Source of the DNA: Methanogenium cariaci JCM 10550
Lineage (GTDB): Archaea; Halobacteriota; Methanomicrobia; Methanomicrobiales; Methanomicrobiaceae
DNA: 51,803 nucleotides
Assembly: GCF_001315945.1 (NCBI RefSeq)
Contig: NZ_BBBG01000018.1
Location: 1-51,803, forward strand
Direction of reading: 5' to 3'
The position numbers were made by a program, and so were the translations under genes. Shown piece by piece: positions 9,422-19,183 of the stretch (positions are counted from its first letter, which is position 1; every line of letters starts with the position of its first letter). The notes under the pieces were generated by a model that was not told where the DNA came from, searched no databases, and saw nothing but the letters and a program-made list of their open reading frames with translations.

Positions 9422-10665
9422 ATGAATAATAAAGTGATTATTTCCCTTTTCATTGTTGGTGTCGCCCTTGTCACATTCTGCGGCTGTACGGCTCAGTCCA
9501 CAGATGTTTCCGGGGATTCCCCCCCGCAGGTGGTTACCGGACCGTTATCGATTCGAGGGGGGGTGTTGAAGTTCAAATCCCGGCAGATATTGAGAAGGTT
9601 GTCACTATTTCGGACGGGATGGTTGAGGGAGTGATGACCGTCCTTGGTGTTGAAGATAAAATTATCGGGGGGGTTGGTTCATCCTGTATTCAGAGGAATT
9701 TCAACTACACCTATCCTACTATCAGTGGAGAGTCCTACGAATATACTGACGGGATGAATCCTGTGACCTATCTGAACCGCTGGATTATGGATCTTCCCCG
9801 GATCAGCGAGTCAAAGACGGCAGTTAACTTTGAGGCGCTTTCGGCACTCGATCCTGATGTCGTCATTATGAGAGTTGGTTCATGTTCGGTGCGTAATATC
9901 GATGATGAGTCTGTTCAGAAATCCATCGACACAATCGAATCCCTTGGAATTCCGCTTGTGGTTGTGTATGGGCCAAATTGTTACAAAGAGCCGGACCTCT
10001 CCAAAATGTCCAATGAGATACGAATTATTGGTGATGTCTTTAATGATCAGGCAAAGGCGGAAAGACTGGCGGATTATCTTGAAGAACAGGTGAATATCGT
10101 CTCCGAGAGGACAAAGAATGTCCCGGATAATGACAAACCGGAAGTGTTGGTATTCGGTCTCTCTCCGAGGGCGAGAAAAGCCGGAGGATGTGGACAGGTA
10201 TTTGGGCTTGACACTATTGAGTCCTATTTCATCACCGATATCTGCCATGCCAAAAATGCATTCGATGAGCCCGGATACTTCAAAACCGTCTCGGAAGAGC
10301 AGATCCTGGCCCGTGACCCTGATGTTATCGTCCTGTGCACCGCCTCAGGATACCACCCGCCCGAAGAACTCTATTCTGCTCCGTATTATCAGAATCTGGA
10401 GGAACTCTCAGCGGTGAAAAACCGGCGGGTATCTGCACTCCCATGGACACCCTGCAACTGTGCAAAAAGGCTTGAATATCCAATTGATGTCATGGTGATT
10501 GCAAAGGCTTCTTATCCAGAGTTATTTGAGGATATTGAACTTGAGAGATGGCTTTTGGACTTTTACGAAAATGTCTACGGTGTTGATGAGGCGACGGCAA
10601 TAGAGCTTCGAAGTACCCAATGGATGGACTGGTGTGTTGAGGAATGCCCGACATGCGCAAATTGA
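9422..10665 (+). CDS. Substrate-binding lipoprotein of the metal-complex transporter, copy 2
   Basis: This is a paralogue of the receptor at 7156 and has the same plan. The lipobox is FCGC near residue 20, then RTVIDSRGVEVQIP, LDPDVVIM, GPNCY, PCNC before KRLEYPI, and MDWC near the end. The tail has two further cysteines (ECPTC). The early part is out of frame because of runs of seven C (9519-9525) and seven G (9556-9562). Correcting them gives SPAGGYRTV, matching TAGTGFRTV of copy 1. The gene follows the methyltransferase with a one-base gap. Two receptors with one permease and ATPase suggest two related ligands or two affinities. Confidence 0.86.
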
Positions 10666-10720
10666 TCTGATCTTAGATCCGGAACCGACGATAAAAAAAT
10701 GCAATGTAACGGATGATACA

Positions 10721-11500
10721 ATGAAAGTGGTAATCTGTGGGAAAGGCGGAAGTGGCAAGAGCTCGATTTCCGCCATGCTTGCCCATGAGTTTTCAAATAT
10801 GGGCAAAAATGTGCTGGTAGTGGATACTGATGAATCCAATACCGGTCTGAACTCCCTTCTGGGTGTTGTTTCCCCCTCCTGATCTGATGGAATATCTTGG
10901 CGGGAGGCGGCCGCAACGGAAAAAATTATGAAAGCGGCACCGGATTATGCTTCAGCGAAACTTTTGGATGGGGGGGGCATTGATATAAACAGTCTCCCTG
11001 AAGGCTATTATTCTGAAAAGAATGGTATCCGGCTGGTATCAATCGGGAAGATTCATGAGGCGGGGGGGGAGGGCTGTGCCTGTCCCATGGGGATGCTTGC
11101 ACGGGAGTTCCTTGCCGGAATCAGGACGTTTGGCGATGATGTCGTAATTGTTGATACCGAAGCCGGTATTGAGCATTTCGGCCGGGGAATTGATGCAGAG
11201 GCGGATCTTGTCCTTATGGTTATTGATCCCTCTTTTGAGTCGGTACGTCTTGCGGAGAGGGTGTTTGTGATGTCTGAAAATTCCGGTGTTCCCGTATATT
11301 ATATCCTTAATAAGTGGGATGATACCTATTCAGAGGAGATCCGGGGAAATATTGGTGATCCCTCCAGAATTATTTGCGAAATTAATCATAGCCCGGAGAT
11401 CATTTATGCAGGGCTTTCCGGCAATATCCCGGAGCCTGTCCCGGCGGAAATTACCGGACTTGCAGATTCGGTTTTGCATCTGTCCGGGAAACAAAATTAA
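10721..11500 (+). CDS. CooC-like nickel-type ATPase (MinD/ParA superfamily)
   Basis: This cytoplasmic P-loop ATPase has about 260 residues. The deviant Walker A GKGGSGKSS (residues 7-15) and the VVDTDESN strand are those of the MinD/CooC group. The motif EGCACPMG (CxC) is the metal-binding signature of CooC, the ATPase that inserts nickel into CO dehydrogenase. NKWDD is the guanine-strand equivalent. The frame breaks at 10871-10875 (five C, four expected) and passes through runs near 10973 and 11063. No CO dehydrogenase gene is in the window. Its place at the end of a metal-uptake cluster suggests that the metal is nickel or cobalt, or that it matures a nickel enzyme. Confidence 0.82.
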
Positions 11501-11823
11501 CCGGGAATTCTGTTGAATGCATCATTTCCTAAATTTCCTTTTCTTTTTCTGAAGGTATTCACTGATTGTTCAACCGTCTGCACTCGCCGCATTCGTTGTG
11601 CCACCTGTGACTTCAGGTATCTGGAGGTATTTACGTACATTCCTGTGTTTGAGAATGGAAAATCCGGTGTTAATATTTCGAAATTGTCCAGATATTCCAG
11701 AATATCTGTTTGCGTTTCGACAGATCCATCGTTTCCCGGATTTTTTTAATACAAATCTCAAAATGTAAATTGAATATAGCTGTGCCGTATATATTTTGAT
11801 AAATCACTTGTGGAGATGTTACA
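11501..11823. other. Intergenic stretch with promoter of the DUF3089 pair
   Basis: I see no convincing gene in these 320 bases. A TATA-like TATATATTT at 11788-11796 and a GGAGATG site at 11812-11818 precede the ATG at 11824. Confidence 0.55.
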
Positions 11824-12863
11824 ATGATAAAAAAATCCCCCCCTTCTTTGATCTCTCTTGCCGCACTGGTAGGAATTTGTGTTATTCTCGCCTGCGGTTG
11901 TGTAAACGAGGATGCCCCCCCTGCCACACCAGACAACGGTGCGGTGGAACCCGGTGTTTCCGAGCCTGCACAGATCCCGGATTACAACGAGACATACTAC
12001 TGGCTTTCCCTGCCGTCCGTTGAAAAAACGGTGGATGTATTCTATGTCTACCCGACCGTCAGCAGCAATGCAACCGGTCAGATGGATATCACCAGCGCAG
12101 AAGAACGGGCACTGGCAGACGGCATCTACCAGGCACAGGCCACGGTGTATGAATCGAACGCCAATGTGTTTGCTCCGTACTACCGCCAGATGTCAACAAA
12201 TGTGGATATGTCCGCAGGCGGACTTGCAACCGATACGCCGGAATTCAAACAGGCGCCGCTGATGTGGAAAAAGCCTTTGAGTATTACATTGACAATCTCA
12301 ACGAAGGTCGTCCATTCATTATCGCCGGTCACAGCCAGGGAACGATGGCATTAATCGAGCTCATCAAGAACCGCTTCGGCGATGACGAATCGCTCCGCAA
12401 CCGTATGGTTGCCGCGTATCTGATCGGCTACACCGTAACGGATGCGGATCTTGCAGCAGCAAATCTGACCGCAGCAGAACGTGCGGATGACACCGGCGTT
12501 GTGGTCACCTACAACACCCAGTCGCCAACGTCCGTCGGTGGGCCGATGCTCATGGAGGGTGCACACTGCATCAATCCCCCCCTAAACTGGAAGACGAATG
12601 ATACCTACGCTCCGAAATCCGAGAATCTCGGTGCACGGATTTACAATGATTCGACAGGAGAACTCCTGCGTGAAGTGGACAACTACTGTGACGCACAAAT
12701 AAACCTGACAACCGGTGCTCTCACCACGACCATACCCGAGGGTGAGGAGCTCGACATCGGGCCATATTCAGAAGGTGTTTATCACCGCTACGATTATGCA
12801 TTCTGGTACCGGAACCTCGAACAGAATGTCGGTGACCGGATTCAGGCGTTTTCCAAACAATAA
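11824..12863 (+). CDS. DUF3089 lipoprotein, predicted alpha/beta hydrolase, copy 1
   Basis: This secreted lipoprotein has about 345 residues. The lipobox is LACGC (near residue 24). The DUF3089 signature is DVFYVYPTVS, and the nucleophile elbow GHSQG with its Ser is in IIAGHSQGTMALIELI. These are features of an esterase or lipase fold, and the natural substrate is unknown. The frame breaks near 12255, where CAGGCG probably lacks one G; the paralogue downstream reads FKQG at this place. A C run near 12578 adds a Pro. It forms a tandem pair with the next gene, about 77 bases away. Confidence 0.87.
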
Positions 12864-12939
12864 TCCATTTTTTAAATCAAAACTGTTTTTCCTTCCCGGA
12901 GATAGATATTCTAAGATAATCCCCCGTGGAGACGCTACA

Positions 12940-13982
12940 ATGATAAATAAGTCACACTCTTTGATCTGGTTCACCGCTCTTGTGGGAATCTGTGTAATTC
13001 TTGCATGCGGCTGTGTAAAGGAGGATACTTCCCCCCCGCACCGGACGACGGTGCCAAGGAACCCGCCGTTTTTGAACCCCTCCAGAAACTGAACTATGAA
13101 GATCCCTTCAACTGGCAGTCCCTGCGTCCGTTGACAAACCGGTGGATGTATTCTATGTCTACCCGACCGTCAGCAACAATGTGACCGGTCTCATGGATGT
13201 CACGAATCCGGAAGAACGGGCACTCGCGGAGGGCGCCTTCTTGTCACAGGCAAGTGTGTTTGCATCGCATGCCAACATCTTCGCTCCCCCACTATCGGCA
13301 GATGTCTTCCGGGGGGGCCGACCTGTCGGGGGGGTATGAGATGGCAACGGATTCACCGGAATTCAAACAGGGTGCTGTTGATGTGGCAGATGCCTTTGAA
13401 TACTACATTGACAATCTCAATGAAGGCCGTCCGTTCATTCTTGCCGGTCATAGCCAGGGAACGATGGCATTAATCGAGCTCATAAAGAACCGCTTCGGCG
13501 ATGACGAAGACCTCCGCAACCGTATGGTTGCCGCGTATCTGATTGGATACACCATCACCGATGCCGACCTCGAAGCATCCGGACTCAAAATAGCAGAAGG
13601 TGCGGATGATGTAGGGGGGGTTATTATTACCTACAACACCCAGGCTGACCCGTCTGTTGAGAGCCGCATGCTGTTCCCGGTTGCCCACTGTATCAACCCG
13701 CTGAACTGGAAGACGGACGACACCTATGCTCCGAAATCAGAAAATCTCGGTTCAGTCTTTTACAATGACCATACCGGCGAGTTCCTGCGTGAAGAACCCG
13801 AATACTGTGACGCACAGATTGATCTTGCAACAGGTGCCCTCATAACAAAACTCCCGGAGGACGTTGACCTTGATTTCGGCAATCAGCCTGAGGGTGTGTA
13901 TCACCGCTATGACTATGGCCTCTTCTACCGGAACCTCGAACAGAATGTCGGTGACCGGATTCAGGCGTTTTCCGAACAATAA
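12940..13982 (+). CDS. DUF3089 lipoprotein, predicted alpha/beta hydrolase, copy 2
   Basis: This is a close paralogue of the gene just upstream: same signal peptide ending LACGC, same DVFYVYPTVS and GHSQGTMALIELI motifs, and the same C-terminal end NVGDRIQAFS. The ATG at 12940 has the same GTGGAGA-type leader as copy 1. The frame breaks at the C run near 13031-13037, near 13120, and at 13286-13300. Restored, it is about the same length as copy 1. The two probably arose by recent tandem duplication. They differ mainly in the region after the elbow, which may set specificity. Confidence 0.86.
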
Positions 13983-14555
13983 TTCCCTTTTTTTGTCTTT
14001 GTCTTTTCAAAAGGCCTGCATTGGGTTTCAGAACCGGATGATGCCGGACTGCTCTCCTCCGGTGTGGACTGATATGAGTACCATACCAGAGGGCAAAGAG
14101 GAGAACAGGTAGTGAAGTCTGTCTTTATCGCGATGGATCAGGTATGATGTCCCTGTCTCCCGGCACCCCCCCATTGCCTGAACGACCTGATTGGGGTTTT
14201 GTTCCGTTCTGGTGACCATGGAAATGCCAGATATTTACCGGGTGAAATGGGAAAATGGGAAAAATAGTCTCTCTATCACAGGAGGTATCCCGATGGAATC
14301 ATCTTTTCCCAACGGTGTCCCCCCCCTATGTTCTGATGAAATATACCTGTCTTTCAGGTCAGCTGATCGTTGCATGTGGACGGGGGGAAACGGATTGGGT
14401 CTGGTAATGGGAAAGGAAGTGTTCATGTGTGCTCCCCCCCCAACAGCAGGAAGGGGGGGCCCGTCCGTCTGGCTGACCGGGCCTATGGGTTTCCTGCTCA
14501 TTGACATTCCTTCCTGCGGCATACAGTTCCCTTCACTCCGGGGGCCCGGTCAGAT
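13983..14555. other. Stretch with only weak gene candidates
   Basis: Two overlapping frames compete: 14218-14559 (plus, about 113 residues beginning MEMPDIYRVKWENG) and 14028-14219 (minus, 63 residues). Neither has a family I recognise. The plus frame has plausible amino-acid content but four G or C runs in 170 bases make its frame unreliable. I leave both as unproven. Confidence 0.4.
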
Positions 14556-14894
14556 TTAGAATTCCTCCAGAAGCCCGTAGCCGTAGTTGCTTAGTCTGTT
14601 GCCTGCCCTCTCTTCCGGATAGTTGGCAAGAATCAGACCATGTTCTTCAAGGAACCGCTCGGCGATATTCCTGGTTACAATGGTGATCTTCTCTTCTTCA
14701 CCTGGAATTTCCGTCCACCGGTACAGGTAGTAGATGTCCGGTCTTTCTTCACGATTTTTTATGAAGAGATCCCTGCCACGCCCGTACCGGCGGTCATCCT
14801 CCGAGACCGGTCGCGGGGGGGCAAGGAATACTCCGGTGTCGTTCTCCGTATCCAGAACAATGTCCCTGCCTTCAAGTTCAACCATTCTCTGCAT
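14556..14894 (-). CDS. Hypothetical 112-residue protein
   Basis: This is a compact soluble protein with an ordered mix of charged and hydrophobic residues (DIYYLYRWTEIPGEEEK, TIVTRNIAERFLEEHGL). It looks like a genuine small globular domain. I do not recognise a family. A seven-G run at 14815-14821 lies within it and adds Pro in frame. There is no signal peptide. It stands alone between weak frames. Confidence 0.6.
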   Translation of the reverse strand: MQRMVELEGRDIVLDTENDTGVFLAPPRPVSEDDRRYGRGRDLFIKNREERPDIYYLYRWTEIPGEEEKITIVTRNIAERFLEEHGLILANYPEERAGNRLSNYGYGLLEEF

Positions 14895-15441
14895 TTTCGT
14901 TTGCCTCTTTTTTTGTGTGACGGGCCCACAACAAGGCCGGGAATCGGGTTCGTGCAGTCATGGGCAAAACACCCGGCACACCAGGACACCCCCCCATGGG
15001 TGGATACCAGTGCGTTTCCGGCACTCTTCACTAATACATTTATGCATAAATATGTTATGGTTTGTCACATAAAATCACACCTTATTAAATAATTGTGATA
15101 CTGGATTTTGCTCACGGAACGATCCGCTGTAGCGTATGCAGGGAGAAAGAGATGGGAGGTACCGATATCGGGCACCTGATATATCTGTTTTTCCGGTATC
15201 CGGCATCGATTGGATGTGCCCGGCAGGGATAGAAGATTTCCGGTGCTGTGCACTGCCGGGGGGGGTCAGGGTATTTCCCTCAGAATCGGTCTCTTTTTTC
15301 TCCACCTATTCATATCCCCCGCCCGGTTCCTTCTCCGGAATCCGCGTTCCTGAACGCGACATCCAGATGCGGGTCTGACCACCGGGGGGGTGGAGAACCC
15401 GCCGGTAAAAAATGCCTGTCGCTCTCTTGTTTGGTAAAATA
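14895..15441. other. Gap before tRNA-Ser with no convincing gene
   Basis: Frames on both strands here are short and unlike proteins. An AT-rich tract lies at 15030-15105. G runs occur at 15259 and 15384. I see nothing else that I can support. Confidence 0.55.
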
Positions 15442-15528
15442 CGCCGAGAGGGAGATTTGAACTCCCGGGGGGGTGCGAACACCAGAGGCTTTCGAGGCCC
15501 CCGCCTTTCCGGGCTAGACTATCTCGGC
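15442..15528 (-). tRNA. tRNA-Ser (anticodon CGA)
   Basis: On the minus strand the acceptor stem pairs GCCGAGA with TCTCGGC, with discriminator G. The T arm is GGGAG-TTCAAAT-CTCCC. The anticodon loop CTCGAAA sits on a five-pair stem and gives anticodon CGA. The variable arm is long, as in class II tRNAs, with stem GGTG-TTCG-CACC. After that stem there are four more C bases (seven in all), more than such an arm normally has, so the run is probably over-long as in the coding genes. CCA is not encoded. Confidence 0.92.
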
Positions 15529-15552
15529 ATGAAAAATGTGCGGACAATAGTT

Positions 15553-15571
15553 GCCCCCCCTCCGGGGGGGG
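15553..15571. repeat. C7/G8 hairpin upstream of tRNA-Ser
   Basis: Seven C, then TCC, then eight G form a very GC-rich inverted repeat just upstream of the tRNA. It may be a terminator or part of the promoter region. Its length is unreliable because both arms are long runs. Confidence 0.4.
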
Positions 15572-15766
15572 TATAATAGTAGCGAAGCGGTGCGGAGATA
15601 AAGATGCTGCAAGGATCTGCCCATACGACACGGAAAGACCGGCAATCATGGCCCCGGCTGGTATAACTATCATATATCTGCGGCACACACAAGAGTCTTA
15701 GCATAAGGTGGTCGGAATGACAGTTCTTTCTCTGCCGGGCTGTCACCCACGGGAGTTACGAAAGAG

Positions 15767-16608
15767 ATGAAACATGTGATCAAGCAGACGGGACCCGCCA
15801 GCCCTATGACCGATACCGGGTGATGCGTACCGCCCGCAACTATGGGGGGGTTCCGGATGATTATGTCGTAGAGGTCGCCGCAGATGTGGAACGTCGCCTG
15901 TATGATGGCATCCGGACCCGGGACATTCTGCGTATCATCCATACCTCTGCACGCAAATACCAGCCCTCGGTCGAAGGCCGGACAAATGTACGGAGGGCCA
16001 TCGGTCTGCTCGGTCCGAAACCTGACTTTGAACTCTATGTTCAGGCACTGTTGAAAGGCTCCGGCTACGCGGTTGAAGAGGGGGGGAGAATACTGAAGGG
16101 CCGGTGTGGTGAGCATGAGGTGGATGCGATCGCCCGCAAAGGTGGAGTTACCTATTTTGTTGAGGTAAAGCACCACCACAATCATCACCGCATGACCGGT
16201 CTTGACGAGGGACGTATCGCACGGGCTATTGTCGAGGATGTTCAGGAAGGCTACCAGGCGGGAAAAAACCATTTCACCATCGATAAGGCGATGATCGTCT
16301 GCAACACCAAACTCTCCGCCCACGCCAAGCGGTATGCCGCATGCTGGGATATCAAACACATCGGCTGGGACAACCCGAAAGACGAGAATATCGCGTCAAT
16401 GGTGGCCGACGTGAAGCTCTGTCCGGTGACCCTGATAAAAGGGGGGGTCAATGCCAGAACAAGAAAAAGACTGGTGGATGCAGGGGGGGTCGTGACGGTG
16501 GGGGGGCAGTTGTTGGGATATGCTCCTGATGGGCTGACCGAAAAGACCGGTATTCCGGTAAAGGAGACACAAATTTTGGTGGACCGGGCGAAGAAGCTGG
16601 AAGAATGA
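15767..16608 (+). CDS. ATP-cone domain fused to a PD-(D/E)XK nuclease-like domain
   Basis: This protein has about 280 residues. The N-terminal 90 form an ATP-cone (nucleotide-sensing) domain with RTARNYGG, VEVAADVERRLYDG and RDILRIIHTSARKYQPSV. The middle carries an Mrr/RecB-like nuclease core: HEVDAIARK, then YFVEVK, the D-ExK pattern. A histidine cluster (KHHHNHH) follows at once. The C-terminal part contains short helix-turn motifs ending in a basic helix. The ATG at 15767 starts the ATP-cone, but the frame breaks near 15795, where GGGACC probably lacks one G; the next in-frame ATG is at 15823. DNA repair or nucleotide-gated nuclease action is inferred. Confidence 0.8.
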
Positions 16609-16997
16609 TGCTGCACCACTATCCCGTGGAAAATCGTGTTTACGATCGGCAGTGCAGGGAGATATGGTATCTGTTCTGATGATGGAAAGGTATTCTGGAC
16701 GTGGATGTTCCGTGTGATACTATTTGAATACCTACTTCCCACCACGGTTTCGCATTGAAACGTCCGGCGATGGTGAGGGAATTGAAGAAGGAACGCTGTG
16801 CTTTGCACGGGATCGATAGTCTCCGGTGCAGATCTCTTTTTAATACCGAATCCTGTTTCTATCGACCCGTCGGTCCCGGTGGCTTTTGCATGGAGGGGGG
16901 ATATATGCAGCGGCTGATTCTCCACCGGGCAACAGACATATAAACAATAGGGACACCCCCCCTTCGTCCGGGCAGGGGGGCCGGGAGAGAAAGAATC
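16609..16997. other. Gap before the DUF523 fragment
   Basis: No gene is supported here. A TATA-like ACATATAAAC lies at 16933-16942 and a GGGAGAGAAAG site at 16983-16993, consistent with transcription of the following two genes. Confidence 0.5.
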
Positions 16998-17138
16998 ATG
17001 CCAAGGAGTTTTGTCACCCCCCCGTCGGTCGTGGTCAGCAGATGCATTGAGTTTGATCACTGCCGGTGGAATGGCGAGATGGTGACGAGCCATGTCGTGG
17101 AACAGCTGAAGGATTTTGTCGACTTTATCCCTGTTTGA
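16998..17138 (+). pseudogene. N-terminal fragment of a DUF523-family protein
   Basis: This 46-residue frame matches the start of DUF523 proteins: VVVSRCIEFDHCRWNG, then DFVDFIPV. In the family this is followed by CPEVEIGLG and over 100 more residues. Here TGA follows IPV, and a GGAGG site and the start of the next gene come at once. Restoring TGC in place of TGA would give CPE, but nothing more of DUF523 follows. So the gene is truncated, probably by a deletion joining it to the UPF0316 gene. The ATG at 16998 has a GGGAGAG site and could still be translated. Confidence 0.7.
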
Positions 17139-17153
17139 CCGGAGGATATGAGA

Positions 17154-17757
17154 ATGGACCTCTCATTTGTCCAGGACCCCCAGTTCTTCTCCCTGGTGGT
17201 TCTCCCGCTTCTCATCTTCACTGCCCGCGTCGCCGATGTCACCTTCGGGACGCTCAGGATTATCTTTGTCTCACGGGGGGGCTGAGACTGCTCGCTCCCC
17301 CCCTTGTTGGCTTTGTCGAGATACTCATCTGGCTTGTTGCGATCAGCCAGATATTTCAGAATCTCGGGAGCATCGTCAATTACGTTGCCTATGCGGCCGG
17401 ATTTGCCGTTGGCAGTTATGTCGGGATCATCGTGGAGGGACGGATGGCTATTGGCTGATGCTGGTCCGTATCATCACCCATCACAATCCGGAAGATCTGA
17501 TCGCTTCACTGAAATCCAACAATTTCGGCGTGACCGTTGTGGATGCGGTCGGAAAGCATGGCCCGGTGAGGTTGATCTTTTTGGTGATCGAGCGCAAAGA
17601 CCTCGAAGCAGTGATCGGGATGGTCCATCGGCATAATCCCCCCCATGCCTTCTACACCCTCGCCGATGTCCGTTCGGCGAATGGAGGGGTGATTCCCCAT
17701 CTCTATCGAAAACCCCCCCATCGATGGCTGTCCGGCCGCTACCGGAAAGGGAAGTGA
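17154..17757 (+). CDS. UPF0316/DUF2179-type membrane protein
   Basis: This protein has about 200 residues: three or so membrane segments ([20 protein letters not shown], then [12 protein letters not shown], then the [14 protein letters not shown] helix) and a soluble DUF2179 domain ([37 protein letters not shown]). Family members are of unknown function. The ATG at 17154 lies eight bases after GGAGG. The frame breaks at 17275-17281 (seven G, five expected) and near 17453, where ATTGGCTG probably lacks one G. Runs at 17297-17303, 17638-17644 and 17711-17717 add Pro. Restored, the protein is full length. Confidence 0.8.
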
Positions 17758-17828
17758 GTCGGTAGTGGGGGGGGTCACTGAATATCCGGAGGAGATCGAG
17801 CTAAAAATTAGGGGGGGAATTATTGAAA

Positions 17829-18861
17829 TTATTCTCTCCGCCGTGCCAGCAGCACGACTCCGGCAAGACCAACAATCAACACGAGGGATACTGATGATGT
17901 CGGGAATTCAGGGACTGCCGGTGATTCATCGCCGATAATTGCCAAGCTATAGAAAAATCCTCCAGAAACCTGATTATATCCTTTTCCAGGGTATGCCTTG
18001 CTGCACTGGTCATAGTCATCTCGCCCCCATGCCACAATTTTTCCTTCTGAAGTCAATGCCAAGCTATGAAATTCGCCTGCAGTCACCTGTTTAAATCCGT
18101 TACCTGTTGGTGCGTCACTACACTGGTCATAGTCATCTCGCCCCCCCCATGCCACAATTGACCCATCAGAAGTAAGGGCTAGACTATGATATCCTCCTGC
18201 TGCTATTTGTTTAAACCCATTACCTATTGGTGTGTCACTACACTGACCATAGTTATTCCTTCCCCCCCATGCAACAATCGATCCGTCCGAGGTGAGTGCT
18301 AGGTTGTGGCATCCTTCTGTGTCAACCTGTCTAAATATGTTTCCTGTGGGTGTATCGCTACACTGTCCATCGCGATCCCATCCCCATGCAAAAATCGACC
18401 CGTTTGACGAAAGAGAGAGGCTATGACATCCTCCCGCGGCTATCTGTTTAAACCCGTTATCTGTTGGTGCGTCACTACACTGGCCATGATCATCCCGCCC
18501 CCATGCCACAACTGTTCCATCAGATGTCAGTGCCAAGCTGTATTCTGATCCCGCAGCTACTTGTTTAAATCCGTTACCTGTTGGTGCATCGCTGCACTTG
18601 TAGTAATAGTCTGATCCCCCCCATGCACAATTGTTCCATCTGACGTGAGCGCCAACCCATGCCCCCCCCTCCTGCATCAACCATTATGAAATTATTTCCT
18701 GAAGGGACTTCGCTACACTGACCGCCCCAGTCGTCTCCCCCCCATGCCACAATCTCTCCTCCTTCTGCCGCAACTGGTGTCACACCCAGAAGACTCATCA
18801 GAAGAGTCAAAGCCGCGAATCCTGTGAATGTTCTCCAAAATATCATTGCTTCTTTTTCCAT
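17829..18861 (-). CDS. RCC1-repeat surface protein with PEF-CTERM-like anchor
   Basis: This secreted protein has about 340 residues. The ATG at 18861 follows a strong GGAGGTGA site. A signal peptide ends near PVAAEGGEIVAWGG. About seven RCC1-type repeats follow, each with VAWGRDDYDQC- or VAWGGRNNYGQC-type cores, about 38 residues apart. The C-terminus reads PAVPEFP, then a hydrophobic segment, then ARRRE, the PEF-CTERM-like signal that archaeosortases are known to process. The repeats are very alike, so the array probably changes by recombination. The frame breaks near 18620-18670 at two C runs. A beta-propeller exposed at the cell surface is the likely structure, and the ligand is unknown. 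Confidence 0.83.
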
Positions 18862-19183
18862 CCTTTTTCACCTCCATCAAAGTTTTCCAATGGATGAGGG
18901 GGGGTAGCCCTCTTTCATGGTTCATAACGATATGCATGGCGCCTGTAGCAAAATCAGATTTGACGGCATATTCTGCGTGATAATGTGAAACGATTATGAA
19001 ATTCCGGAAGGATGCGGGGACGAATTTTATCATGCTGCATAATTTGTGAAGTGCCCGGACAGTCTCTGATATTACGATATTCAGGCGAAAATTGCAGTTT
19101 TTTCAGGAATTTTGATTGGTGTCCTTTCGTTTACGATCTGCGTGACTGGTGACATGTTCGGCAGAGGAGAAAAGGGTGTGGAA
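18862..19183. other. Intergenic stretch between RCC1 genes
   Basis: I see no gene in these 320 bases. The right half is AT-richer and may hold the terminator region of the gene at 19184. The left half carries the leader of the gene at 17829. Confidence 0.5.

Noticed and set aside
16251..17093. Long minus frame across 16251-17093
   Set aside because: It overlaps the nuclease gene in antisense, is rich in Pro, Ser and His, and has no recognised domain.
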